From Eleusine coracana subsp. coracana (taxonomy: Eukaryota; Streptophyta; Magnoliopsida; Poales; Poaceae), in NCBI GenBank assembly GCA_032690845.1, contig CM064426.1:61046631-61110630 (forward strand): a stretch of 64,000 nt of DNA, given 5' to 3'. Below are positions 42,555 to 53,221 of the stretch, one piece after another. Under the pieces are notes generated by a model. The model was not told the origin of the DNA. It did not search any database and worked only from the letters and a program-made list of their open reading frames with translations. Both the position numbers and the translations under genes were made by a program. The stretch's first letter is position 1; each line of letters starts with the position of its first letter.

Positions 42555-45500
42555 CACCCTACTTTTGCAAATTCTAAAAATGTCAACTATTAGCATTTAG
42601 GAGTTTAATTAAATAACCTAGGACAAATTGTTTTTATAATAAATTAAATTATTGCAATTGCATAACATGTTATATTCATATAGATTTTCATTGCATTATG
42701 CATTTAGTTTAATTATTATTTATTTACCAGGAATATTAGGAATAGAATTAGAATAGAAATTAGACAAGGAAAAGAATTGAGAAAGAAAAAGAAAAGAAAA
42801 GGAGGAACTAGAACAGTGGGCCGAAACCCACCATTCAGCCCACCCCCTCTCTCTCTCTCTCTCTCTCTCACTGACACGCGGGCCCCACCTGTCATCCCCT
42901 CCTCCGCCTCTCTCTCTCCCGTCGACGGAAACCGACGCCGCCGCCGTCGATCTCCCTCCCCCCGACCTCCCTGACTCGCGAAACCGGCGCCCGAGCGCGC
43001 GCGACCGCCTCCACTTCCCTTCCCCCCCTAACTTTCGGCCGTTACGAACCCCCCCCCCCCCCCCCCCGCGCGCGCATCAATGGCGCTAGTGGCCATTGAT
43101 GGCCGGAGAGACCCGCGCCGGCTCAATTCGCCCGCCTCCGCGCCTATAAAGCACCCTCTCGGCACCGCCCTGCTCCGCCGCCGCTCCTCCGCTCTCTTCC
43201 GCTCGCTCGCGACCATCGGACGACCTCCCCCACCGAGCTCCGACCACCGCCGCCGACCCCCTCCCGACCTTCCCGCACCCGCGCGACCTGCCGGTGAGAC
43301 TCCCCTCCCTCCCCTCCCTCTCCCGGGACTCTCGCGGCGAGGAATGGCCGACCGGAGTGCCATTCCGGCCGGTCTCCGGCGAGCCCCGCCGCGCGCCGCC
43401 GCCTAACCGGCCGCCGGCGACGACCTTCCCCCGCCCTTTAATTCTGGCCGACCGTGAACCAGTGGACCAATGGTCCACAGAACCTATAGACCCGGTCCAC
43501 ACATTTCTAGTTTAAAATTAATTCAATTAATTCCTGGATATTGTAGCAGTTTTGCATTTTAGCCCCTGTGCTTAGCTTAAATTAGGTTTAGGTCCCTGTT
43601 TTTGTGCAGAACAAATAAAAATTTGTTTTTAGGCCCCTGAACTATATAATAATTATTTTTAGCACTACATTTTTTACAAAAAATCCCCTATACCTTTAAA
43701 AAAATTATATTTTTGCCATATAAATTGCAGAAATCCACTGGAATTGTTTTAAATTATATTTTAATCTAGTCTTTTTATATTATTAATGGTATAAATATTA
43801 TTTTAGCCCTAAAAATTTACAGAAACACCCCTATGCATTATTTAAATTATTAATTGACCTTGTAATTTTATAAAACACCCCTGGACTAATCTTAATTATG
43901 TTTTAGTCCCCAGAATTATTTTAAAATTATACCTTAATCATTATTAATTGTATAAATATTATTTTAGCCTTAAATTTTTACAGGAACATCCCTGTACTTA
44001 ATTTTAATTAGATTTTGGCCCTGTCTTTTTACACTTAAACCCCTGCACTTAGTATTAATTATGTTTGAGTCCTAGAATTTTTGCAAAAACAACCTTATAC
44101 TTTTATAACTACTTTTCAGCCCTAATAATTTACAATTTAGTCCCTGTAATTTTATAAAATTACACATTGGTCCTTAAAAGCCTCTGTTTTTACCCTTTTG
44201 CCCCTAAAACTTCAAACTAGCATAACTTTTTACTCATAACTCCAATTTAGGTGATTCTTGCGCCAAAATTCTCGTAGGAGCATAACCTTTGCATCCCTTG
44301 CATCTACATACTGTTTTTCCTCTGTTGCATATAGTGTATTGATTTTGTATGTTTTGCTTGTATTGGTATGGCGTTAAATAAAGGCGACATACACAAGGAC
44401 CACCCTACGAGGATTTTCAAGAGCAGGAATTTGAAGGGTTAGAGCAGCCTTCTGCGTAGGACGAAGGCAAGTGTCCTTGATGCATATTACACCTATTGAA
44501 ATGTTACTATAGAATTGCATGCTTGTGTCAATTTATTGGGAACCTATTGTTAGGGTTTTCCTTAGTAATTGTTTTTACCCTGTTCCTTGTCGCCTTGAAC
44601 CAATGGGTGAATTGTGGGTAGAAAATGCTTAAGATGGCTTATGGGATGTGGGTTAATATTGTTTTTGATTAATGAACAATGTCACGTGGGATATGTTTGG
44701 TAAATCTTTTAGTAACATGGCTTAGGGATCTGTGCAAGCCAGGTGGAAAGGATGTGGTGCCGTGGGTACATGCTTGTGGTGGTAGGCTTGTTGTAGATCC
44801 TAGGAACCGGTTCTTGGAGTGACAACCCAGGAAAACAGTGCCAACACAAGACCGACATGGGTAAGGCTTGGCCTAGTAATTAGATGTTCTCCCAGTGTCA
44901 GTGCAGCATTTGGTGGAGCGGGGAATGGAAGTCGAGAGGACTATCCTTGTATCCAAATGGCTCAAGAGGGGGCTTCCGGGGTGATGAGCTGCTTGTTGAA
45001 GGGCTATCACTTATGGACGGGAGTGGAACCTTAGTGGCTAGCCTGTACTGGGAGACCCTTTGGAAAAGCCTCGTAGTGAAACCCTACCACACACCAAAGG
45101 AAGTGTGTAATGTGGGTCGCATCCACGGGCACCAAGGGAATCACGACTTGTGGGTAAAGTGGCACCAAAGGAAGTGTGTAATGTGGGCCGTGCTCACGGT
45201 CAAGAGCGGCCTGGAATCCTCACAAGATTAGTTGGGGATGGGTTGGTATGGTTGGAAAGGTGGGATAGATTGAGACTTGGTTAGTACAGCACCTTGTGAA
45301 AGTAGGGGTGGGATGACCCCACTTAGTAAATAGGATGCTTAGGTTAATTAAAAGCTCATGCAACCCACTCTATAAAGCCTTCTCTTGACTATAGCGCCAT
45401 GTCATCTTTTCCCCCACTTGCTGAGTACGACATGTACTCACCCTTGCTATACCACGTTGATATTCAGCCCAAGGAGAAGATTGGAACCAATACTAAGAGG

Positions 45501-45758
45501 AAGGAAGCGAGTACTAGGCGATGATCCTCCAATCGATGCCTGTGGAGTTTGGGATGTCTACGCTAGATACTTTCCGCTGCATTGATGTATTTTTCTTCTA
45601 GACCCACGGGTCCTTTTGTAATAAAGATATGATGTAATAAATAAAGGATATGGATAATTATTCTGTTTACCATTGATGATGTACCGTATGTGTGTGTAAC
45701 TTGATCCTGGAGACATGTACGGCTACACCCATTTTGTTTTCTTAAAATGGGTGTTACA
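42550..45758 (+). repeat. Element D, 3' LTR
   Basis: This 3209 bp LTR pairs with 33286-36543. It lacks about 140 bp of the pyrimidine-rich block. About 150 bp of GC-rich sequence (43290-43445) stands where the 5' LTR has about 50 bp of unrelated sequence (34190-34240). From there on the two LTRs are nearly identical. Confidence 0.92.
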
Positions 45759-45763
45759 CCAGC

Positions 45764-46215
45764 CCAGGGAGAGCTGGCACTAGGGGGAAGGGAGAGACAG
45801 CAAGCGGTATATTAGAGACACTCTTGGCACAATTGCACACCTCAAGTTGTGCAGTCTCGACGGTGCCGGGGTCGTCAGGTGGTTCCAAAAGCGATGGTTC
45901 ACACTACTGTCAGCCCGCCAACTCCCCATGTATCTGGTCAAGGATACTGATCATATCGTGCCAGACAACGTGATGGCAGAGGAGCTGCTGCCGATGATGA
46001 GCTTATGAAGCGGGTGACGGTGGCGCTGGGGTCTTCCGCCCGGCCCTGGCCTATTTCGTATGGGCCGGTGATGCGTCCAAGCCTTCAGGCGGTGGGTATG
46101 GTAAGTGGGTCTGTTGTGTGTTTTGTTTGCATATTTGGTCCTCCGGCCCTCGTGGCCATCGATCTCACTGTGGTGTTTGTGTCCTCAGTCTTAGTGGACG
46201 TGCTTCATCTAGACC
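45764..46215 (+). pseudogene. F accessory ORF, middle part
   Basis: This continues F's plus-strand ORF after D, with GTIAHLKLCSLDGAGVV, then RWFQKRWFTLLSARQLP, before a stop near 46006. A canonical intron (46101-46188) follows. Frame changes and stops make it non-functional. Element E is inserted at 46216; the ORF resumes at 50691. Confidence 0.6.
46101..46188 (+). other. Predicted intron in F accessory ORF
   Basis: A perfect donor GTAAGT follows GGGTATG, and an acceptor TGTCCTCAG lies 88 bp on after a T-rich stretch. The orientation supports plus-strand transcription, opposite to gag-pol. This is based on motif only. Confidence 0.55.
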
Positions 46216-46973
46216 TGATGTAGATGAGGCCCAATCTTCGAGAGGTAGGGGATAAACTCAAATTTCGAGACTTGGCATTGACAAGACGGCTTGAATCAGA
46301 CACGATCCAACCCCGCAACCGTTACACCAAGCACAACTTGATTGTTCCTGCAAACGAATCGAGAACACAAGCAAGGAAGAATAAACACGCAATCTAAAAT
46401 TGCAAATATGGTTGAAGCGAATCACAAGAAAAAGGTTCAAGTTCTGAACAGAAAAGAACTAATCGCCACAGTGGTGTAGAACAAGAACAGGGGCCCTTGA
46501 TTACTGTAAATGGACTTGTTGCCACAGTTACAATAATTCGATCAAGTTTCTCTCTAGAAAACTAAACTAAACAAAACCCGAGTCTAAACAGCGATGGCTA
46601 CTGAGTTTATGAGAAAGCCAGGGGCATCCTAGGGTTGGGATGACCAGGGCGGCGCCCACAACATGGGCTTAAGGCCCAACATGATACAAGGCCAAGTTGG
46701 CCCAAAATAGTTGGCGCAGCACCTTGTCATGGTCACACAGCATGACTCAAGACCCTTCTGGAGCTAGGACCGGAAGCAAAATGACGAAATCATCGTCCCC
46801 TTTCCAACGCATCAAAGAACACCTCGTTTGGACGTCGGATGTGGGATATATCATCAAAACCATGAAGGAGTGTTGGCTGAATCTGAGACGAACGCGGCGA
46901 CCGAGTTGGTGACGACTTGTAACTTGGGGAATACCATGATGTGTGTGTATCCAGCATGGTGATGTCCTCATCA
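46216..46973 (-). repeat. Element E, 3' LTR
   Basis: This 758 bp LTR contains the last codons of the E polyprotein (tail ending about 46790), as is usual for CRM elements. The polypurine tract AAGAAGGGGAGGA on the minus strand abuts it at 46974-46987. Confidence 0.82.
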
Positions 46974-47284
46974 TCCTCCCCTTCTTGTATTGGAGTCATC
47001 CTCGACTCCATCTCATCATCAATCTCCTGCAAAAGGTTAGTACCAGCAGAATACAAAGTATAAGATAGATGATCATTGATAAAAGACATATCATGACAAA
47101 AGATAGTATAACAAGGTGCATCATGATTATCACAAAGTTCAGCAACAGTAGATGCCTTAGCAAAAAAAGCACCTCCCTTTAACTGAATAGTCTTATGTTT
47201 AACATCAGATAGTTTATTGTTATCATGTTTACTCTCAGTATTTTTAGCAAGCATTTTAAAATGAGTCCTAATATCAGCAGGCAT
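46790..47284 (-). pseudogene. Element E, linker fused to integrase C-terminal tail
   Basis: On the minus strand the frame runs through a polar linker ending GTNLLQEIDDEMESRMTP and then EGEDDEDI, continuing into the LTR. In element C the TNLL segment is followed by RT, and ESRMTP by the LTR, some 2.6 kb apart. Here they are joined in frame, so RT, RNase H and integrase core are missing by one clean deletion. The joint preserves the tail thought to mark CRM elements. Confidence 0.78.
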
Positions 47285-47474
47285 AACAGACGCAAAGTAA
47301 TATTCCTGTCCTTATGCATGGAAGTATATGTATTAATTCTACCATGGTGGGCAGCATTTGTATTATATTCCCATGGGTGGCCTAGTAAAAGCGAACATCC
47401 TTGCATAGGTACAACATGAAAATCAGCATAATCTTGATTAGAACCAACAGAAAAGTGTATGCATGCCGATCGAG
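47285..47474 (-). pseudogene. Element E, post-protease segment
   Basis: This shifted frame carries VVPMQGCSLLLGHPWEY, matching element C's VVPMQACSLLLGRPWEF. It links the gag-protease frame (47475 upward) with the linker frame. Frameshifts at both joints make the polyprotein discontinuous. Confidence 0.7.
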
Positions 47475-48875
47475 TTACCTGTGCCGTACCACTATTGTTG
47501 AATTATTTGATGTGGTAGGGCTGATGTAGTGCATGAGAGTCAAGCCATGCTTGCTGACCAAATTAGAATTCACCAAGTTGTTACAGCTTCTAGTATCAAT
47601 GATGGTGAGCACGGTGGTCCGTAACAATGAGGTACATGTAGAATAAATTGTTGCATTGTTGTTCGTCCTCTGTTCCACCTGAGAGGTCAACACACGCTGT
47701 ACAATGAGGCTAGGAAAGCATGCGGTGGCAGCAATGGAATCAATGGCGATAGTCTCCTGCTCCTCCATCGAATCTGCAACAAGGTTAGCCACAAGAGCAA
47801 GTTCTTCTTCAATATCGCTAGAACTTTCATACCCGTCAGTGGTTGCGATGAAAGCACGACGACTGGGGCAATCCTTCATGACATGTCCCATGCCCTTGCA
47901 GTAGTGGCAAATAATGGTGGTGGAGGAGCCACTCCTACCACCGGAAGTAGCAGCCTTCTTCTGGTGTTGGTGCTGCACATTAGATGATTGCGCTTCACAA
48001 GCAGGCGCAAGTGGAAAAGGTGTTGCTGGTGGCTTAGCAACATGACCCTTCGAGTTCTCTAGTCCAGAATGGTGTTGGATGGATTGCTCGGTGCTGCATC
48101 TGCAAGATTGTTGTGGATTTTTTCCCTGTACTTCTTGTTCAGCCTTAAGAGCAATATGATACAATTGGTTGAACCTATTCCACTCTTTATAGTCAACAAT
48201 ATTCTGGATATCACGGTTCAATCCACCAAAGAATCTAGCACTAGTTTCAATATCATCTTCATATATAGCATAATGTGCTAAACCAATAAGAAACTCCTGA
48301 TAATATTCCTCTACTGTTTTATCACCTTGTGTTAAATTTTGTAATTTCAAATGTAACTCATGTTGGTAATAAGGAGGAACAAAACAAGATTTCATGCGTT
48401 GTTTCAAAACAGGCCAAGTGATAGGTATAGTGGCATTAGTATTGCAAAGATCATTCCACCAAAAGAGAGCAAAACCCATAAACTCACTAGTAGCAAGTCT
48501 AACTCTATGCTCAGCAGGAACTAAATGAGAATTAAATTTCTGTTCAATAGCAAGTTCCCAATCTAAGTATCCTTCAGGATCAGCACTACCAGCAAAAGGA
48601 AGCATGTTAAATTTGGTCTTAACAAAAGTATCAGTATTACCACGATTGTTATTGCCTCCTATACCGTGTCGATTATAGCAAAGATGTTCTGCATCACGGT
48701 TAACATCATCATCAGCAGCAGCTCATTGAGGTAGAGGTCATCATTCAACATCCTCAATTCGGTTGGCAACAGTGTTGATGTGGCCCATCAACTCGACAAA
48801 CATCGTTTCCATGAATGTACGCTGGTCCGCAAGAAGCTTCATAAGCTCGGCCTTGGAAACGCAATCATTAAGGTC
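47475..48875 (-). pseudogene. Element E, gag and protease active-site region
   Basis: The N-terminal segment (about 48875-48725) has DCVSKAELMKLLADQRTFME, then two stops. A long open frame of 376 codons (48605-47475) follows with GYLDWELAIEQKFNSHLVP, GGLNRDIQNIVDY and a CX2CX4HX4C knuckle, CHYCKGMGHVMKDC, near 47869-47910. The protease region follows as VLTIIDTRSCNNLV. It is better preserved than C's gag. Non-autonomous elements that keep Gag may supply their own particles. Confidence 0.82.
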
Positions 48876-49910
48876 TGTAGAGGACTACAACTCTCATGTT
48901 ATCCCTTTTCCTGACATGATTAGAAGCAAAAGACAAGACAACACAAAAGGATTAGCCCTATCAACTAGCAGCCATTCGAGGTTGTGGAAAGTTGGAAGCA
49001 ATATCAGGAGCGATGTATCACAGTCTTGTAAGTGTTCTTACCAAAGCCAATAGGGCGGCACAATCTGTTGTTGATCTTGGGTGTAATAGTTGCAAGGAAG
49101 AAATCTGTGCTGCAAGTATGTATAGCTTGGAAGGCTAATATATATGTCAGTGGAATATAATTCAATTACAGATAGTAGCACTGAATAAATGTCTAAAGCA
49201 GTGTCCTAATTGCTGGCAAAAGAATTGTGTTAAAAAATAATTATGACATCAGGAACAATGGCAAAGGCAACAAGGAGAAAACATTGGTGGTTACACAGAC
49301 TTGGAATTTTCAGGGCGTGGGGGTGTGTGCAAATCAAAATCTTGTTTATTTGTATGATTTTTCCACTATTTTTCTATGATAGAGAAACACAAAAGAAGTA
49401 ACCACAAGAAGTTTCATCTCAAATAGAGGCGAAACAAAGCGTAGGCAAAATCTCAAAGTTTCACCAAAAATGCTATTTTAACCCTTCATAATTGTTTTTC
49501 TATTTTTTCCCGATTTTTTTTGAATTTTTTGATGAGGGCACACATGGCATATCCCAATGTGGGTCACCTCAACTTTGAATCAAGAATTTTCTGTAAAAAT
49601 TTTAGCCCAATCGGAGCAATGAGCGAAAAGTTATGCCTGTTTTACGGACGGTAGGTCAAGATAGGGTTTGGGGGGGTGGGGGGGGGGGGGTGAGTGTGGA
49701 ACAGAAATGGAATCGGGTGGGATTTCTCTTTGGCACCGGATTGTGGGTGAATCCAAGGGAAAACACGACGGTGATGGTGGTCGAAACGGATGGGGGACAA
49801 GCGATGGTGTGTAGTGGAGATCAAAACACAAACTGAATCGACACACAAATTCAAACTAGCAACTGAACTCAACTAGGGGAAAACATGATAATACCTTATG
49901 GGGAACCTAG
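48876..49910 (-). other. Element E, untranslated leader
   Basis: No supported gene lies here. A poly-G/poly-C tract lies near 49675-49690, and a block at 49505-49650 matches C's leader (inverse orientation). Confidence 0.6.
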
Positions 49911-49923
49911 GAATCTGATACCA
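49911..49923 (-). other. Element E primer-binding site (Met-tRNA type)
   Basis: On the minus strand it reads TGGTATCAGATTC, next to the 5' LTR at 49926, and matches the Met-tRNA primer complement used by chromoviruses. Confidence 0.8.
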
Positions 49924-49925
49924 CT

Positions 49926-50685
49926 TCATATAGATGAGGCCCAATCTTCCAAGAGGTAGGGGGATAAACTCGAATTTGGAGACTCGGCGTCGATGAGCTG
50001 GCTTGAATCAGACACGATCCAACCCTGCGACCGTTACACCAAGCACAACTTGATTGTTCCTACAAGCAAATCAAGAACACAAACAAGAAAGGATAAACAC
50101 GCAATCTGAAATTGCAAATATGGTTGAAGCAAATCACAAGAAAAGGGTTCAAGCTCTGAACACAAAACGACTAATAGCCACAGTGGTATAGAAAAAGAAC
50201 AGGGGCCCTAGATTACTGTAAAAGGACTTGTCACCACAATTACAATAATTCGATCAAGTTTCTCTCTAGAAAACTGAACTAAACAAAACCTGAGTCTAAA
50301 CGGCGGTGGCTACTGAGTTTATGAGAAAGTCAGGGGCGTCCTAGGGTTGGGACGACCAGGGGGGCGCCCAGAACATGGGCTTAAGGCCCAACACGATACA
50401 AGGCCAAGTTGGCCCAAAATAGGTGGCTCAGCACCTTGTCATGGTAACACAGCATGACTCATGAACCTTCTAGAGCTCGGACGAGAAGAAAAATGATGGC
50501 GTCATCGTCCCCTTTTCAACGCATCAAAGAATGTCTCGTTTGGACGTCGGATGTGGGAGATATCATTAAAACCATGAAGGGGTGTCGGCTGAATCCGAGA
50601 CGAAGGCGGCGGCCGAGTTGGTGATGACTTGTAACTTAGGGAAGACCATGACGTGTGCGTATCAAGCATGGTGATGTCCTCATCA
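49926..50685 (-). repeat. Element E, 5' LTR
   Basis: This 760 bp LTR pairs with 46216-46973. A C-run of about sixteen bases follows the target copy ACACC at 50686-50690. Confidence 0.82.
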
Positions 50686-50690
50686 ACACC

Positions 50691-52709
50691 CCCCCCCCCC
50701 CCCGCTTCCGATTGTGGGAGGACTAGCCCCTGTGGACCGCCAACCATTTCAAGAATGTGGAGTAGTGGAAGGCCAAGAGAGAGGCGCGGAAGAAGTGGGA
50801 CGCCGACATCCTAGTGAGGCAGGCGAAGGAGGAGAGGTCGCGCCATCGGTAGGCGCTGAGGGAGCATAAGGAGTCACATGAGGAGACTCCGGACACCCTA
50901 TCGACTGCCTCAATGAAAGAGGAGTATGAAGATGAGGATGATGACGTGTCTGACGGAGGGGAGGCCATTAGTGGATTCATGGACTTTGAAGATGGCAGGG
51001 ACAGCAGCAACGGCCTCGGCGGCGGTCACGATGACAACGATGATGACGACCTCGACGGCAACTTCGGCCTGGGGGCCGGGCTCGGCAACGTGTTGTTCGT
51101 GCGTCCGACCCAAGAGCCGGGGTCATCTTTGGTCTCGCCACCGCTCTCCGGGTCAGGGGCCTCCATGGGCCCTCCTCTGGGCAAAGAGACGACATCGGGT
51201 CGCTCGGTCTCGGTGGAGGGTCCCCGCTCACTGACGCCGGCTGCGACCCCTGCCAGGGAGCAGCTCTTGATGGCGATATCCCCAATCGATGGAGTGTTCG
51301 AGGCTGTAGCACAGGCGCATAAGGTCGTGCCGGTGCAGGTCAAAATGCTGCCCATGCTGGTGTTGTCGGGTCGCGCCCTATGTAGTGGTTGCAGAGAAGC
51401 GTCCACGCAAAGAGGCAGCAAGTGGTGATGCGCCACTCAAGCAGCAGCAGGCGGTTGGCCCGATGCCCCATCAATCGCGGTTCACCATAGTGAAGATGCT
51501 CAAGAGGGACGCCGCCGCTGAAGCGAGGGCGCGCGACGCTGCCACGGCCATGGCAAACTCTGGCGTGTGCGCTTTGGCGATGGAAGGCGAAGACGTTGGC
51601 GGTGGTGCTCCAGCTGACGGCGTGCCCGGGCTCACCAAACCAGTACCGGTGACGGGGTTGCCAGCACTACGGCTGTTGGGATTGCTGGTGTTGTGCCCGG
51701 CGCCAGTAAGAAGGCTGTCGGCGCCACGGCTGTTAGCGCTGCTGGTGCTGCGCCCCGCATGGTTCTGATTGTGCCTCTAATGGAGGCCGAGCTCGTGCTC
51801 GTCGAAGAGGAGTATGGAATGATGAAGTGCTCGTGTGACCCTATCGGGCTTCATGTCCTTGCTGTGTGCCGGGCATAGAAGTTCGAGTGCGAGGCCTTGT
51901 TCTTCTCGAGCCTGCAAGCCTTGGCTGCTGCTTGGAGAGGGTTGAAGGAGGACCGTTAGCATGGTGAGGACCTGGGTATGAGTCTGGTTCAGACAGAGGA
52001 CTCCATGGAGCAGGTCGCCGACTAGTTGAGCCAGACGGAAGTCGACCTTGCCGCAGCCAAGAAGGAGCGAGATGATTCCAGTTCATGGGCTCTTTTTGCC
52101 GCCACGGATGTCGACAGGCTCAACCTCGCGTTGCAGTAGGAGAAGCTGCATCATGAAGAGGTGGACAAAGCAGCCAAGAGCTCTGCCAAAGTGGCGACTG
52201 CCTATCTGGAGCAGCTGCAAGGCACCCATCACAGGGAGGAGGGTAAGCTCTTTCTTTAACCATTCTTTTTTCTTTCTTTATTGTTGTTCCTTTTTGTTCA
52301 CAAGTGTCGCGTTGCTCTGGGGTCAAAGATGGCAGTGGCCGAGGGCTTCCATCGCCAGGAGGTTGAGGAGAAGGAGGCGCTCCGTGCCATGATGGGTCAG
52401 GCGGCGTGAGAGCTTTAGGTGGATCTTCCTTTCGGCGTCACTCCCGCGGAGCAAATCGGGAGGTTGATGGAGGCAGGTCGCGCCTGGATCAAGCGGGGAG
52501 TGTGTTTTGGTGTACGCACCACTTTCAACGTGTTCGGAACTCTCTTTGACTTGGTCGATGCTGAGTTCAAAGCTGTGAGTGCAGAGAACGTGGAAGGACA
52601 TACTCCCGAGCAGCTGGAGGCGATCGACGCTCGCACCGCTCCATACACTGATGTCCTGGCTCGTGCGCACGAGGAGGAGGCGCTCTCAAAGGCTGAGGAG
52701 GAAAATTAG
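50691..52709 (+). pseudogene. F accessory ORF, C-terminal charged and coiled-coil part
   Basis: In broken frames it reads WKAKREARKKWDADILVRQ, then an acidic run MKEEYEDEDDDVSDGGEA at 50913, and a Gly/Asp-rich stretch to 51428. A helical segment around 51780-52230 (AALFFSSLQ-like, EQLQGTHHREEG) precedes a probable second intron. The last frame has GFHRQEVEEKEALRAMMGQ and ends LSKAEEEN at 52709. Basic-acidic-coiled-coil order fits the C-terminus of plant Transposase_28-type ORFs. Several stops make it a pseudogene. Its 3' end converges on the 3' end of F's pol. Confidence 0.62.
52243..52304 (+). other. Possible second intron in F accessory ORF
   Basis: Donor GTAAGC after GGAGG and acceptor TTCACAAG enclose 62 bp, mostly T-rich. 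An alternative acceptor lies at 52328. This is motif evidence only. Confidence 0.35.
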
Positions 52710-53221
52710 TCAGTGGCTGCTTTAGTTGTTTTAGTTATTTCGGTTGTTCTTGTGGGTCATCATGCCCATATAGTGGTTTGAACTTGTGTTTGTTTAATTT
52801 CGCTGGCCTGTGGTGGCCTTAAACAATCTTAGTTCCTGTTATTAAACCCTTTTGTGCATTCGGCCTATTGCCTCTCTTGCTTTGGCTTACAAAGTTCGAG
52901 CCCCCAAGTGTTCTGGAAGTTTGGTCTCGTTGGTGATCGTCATTGCCATGGCCACTGGGGCAAGCACAACGTTGTGCTGTCCAACCGGCGCGAGTGTGAA
53001 CTTCTTTCCTCGTGGCTTACTTTGTTTACCGGTAGAGCAAGGGTCGAGGTCAAGAAAAGGGGGAGAGAAGACAGAAAAAAAATTCGAGCGAAAGCAAGGG
53101 GAGCGCAGCTGCGCAGGCATATTGTACCGTTCTAGCCCCCGAGTGACGCTCGACCCCTTGGGAGGGGTGGGGAGTCACTTAGGAGCGAGCAAGACGTGTG
53201 GGGAATATGCAAAACAGAGAG
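52710..53221. other. F region between convergent accessory ORF and pol
   Basis: No domain is seen. The open frames at 52852-53268 lack recognisable features. The segment would hold both transcripts' 3' ends. Confidence 0.5.

Larger units (their letters stand above)
33286..45758 (+). mobile_element. Element D: Tekay/Del-type chromovirus with an extra 5' ORF
   Basis: The LTRs are 33286-36543 and 42550-45758 (TGTAACACC...GGTGTTACA), with target duplication CCAGC at 33281-33285 and 45759-45763. A perfect Met-tRNA primer site, an extra ORF (36745-37740), gag, pol with chromodomain, and a polypurine tract lie between. By eye the alignable LTR sequence differs at roughly one percent, making D one of the youngest layers. 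Gag-pol is disabled by one frameshift and three TAG codons, but the extra ORF is intact. It splits F's accessory ORF. Confidence 0.92.
46216..50685 (-). mobile_element. Element E: non-autonomous CRM-type element lacking RT, RNase H and integrase core
   Basis: This minus-strand element has LTRs 46216-46973 (3') and 49926-50685 (5'), starting TGATGAGGACATC on the minus strand. The flanks AGACC (46211-46215) and ACACC (50686-50690) differ by one base. A Met-tRNA-type primer site and a polypurine tract are present. Internal coding is only gag, protease, linker and then the integrase tail EGEDDEDI. It is organised like non-autonomous CRM elements described in cereals. LTR differences exceed those of D, suggesting an older insertion. 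Confidence 0.82.

Noticed and set aside
47475..48605. Host zinc-finger protein gene on the minus strand
   Set aside because: The knuckle, Gag core and protease motif, flanked by LTRs, identify it as gag of element E.
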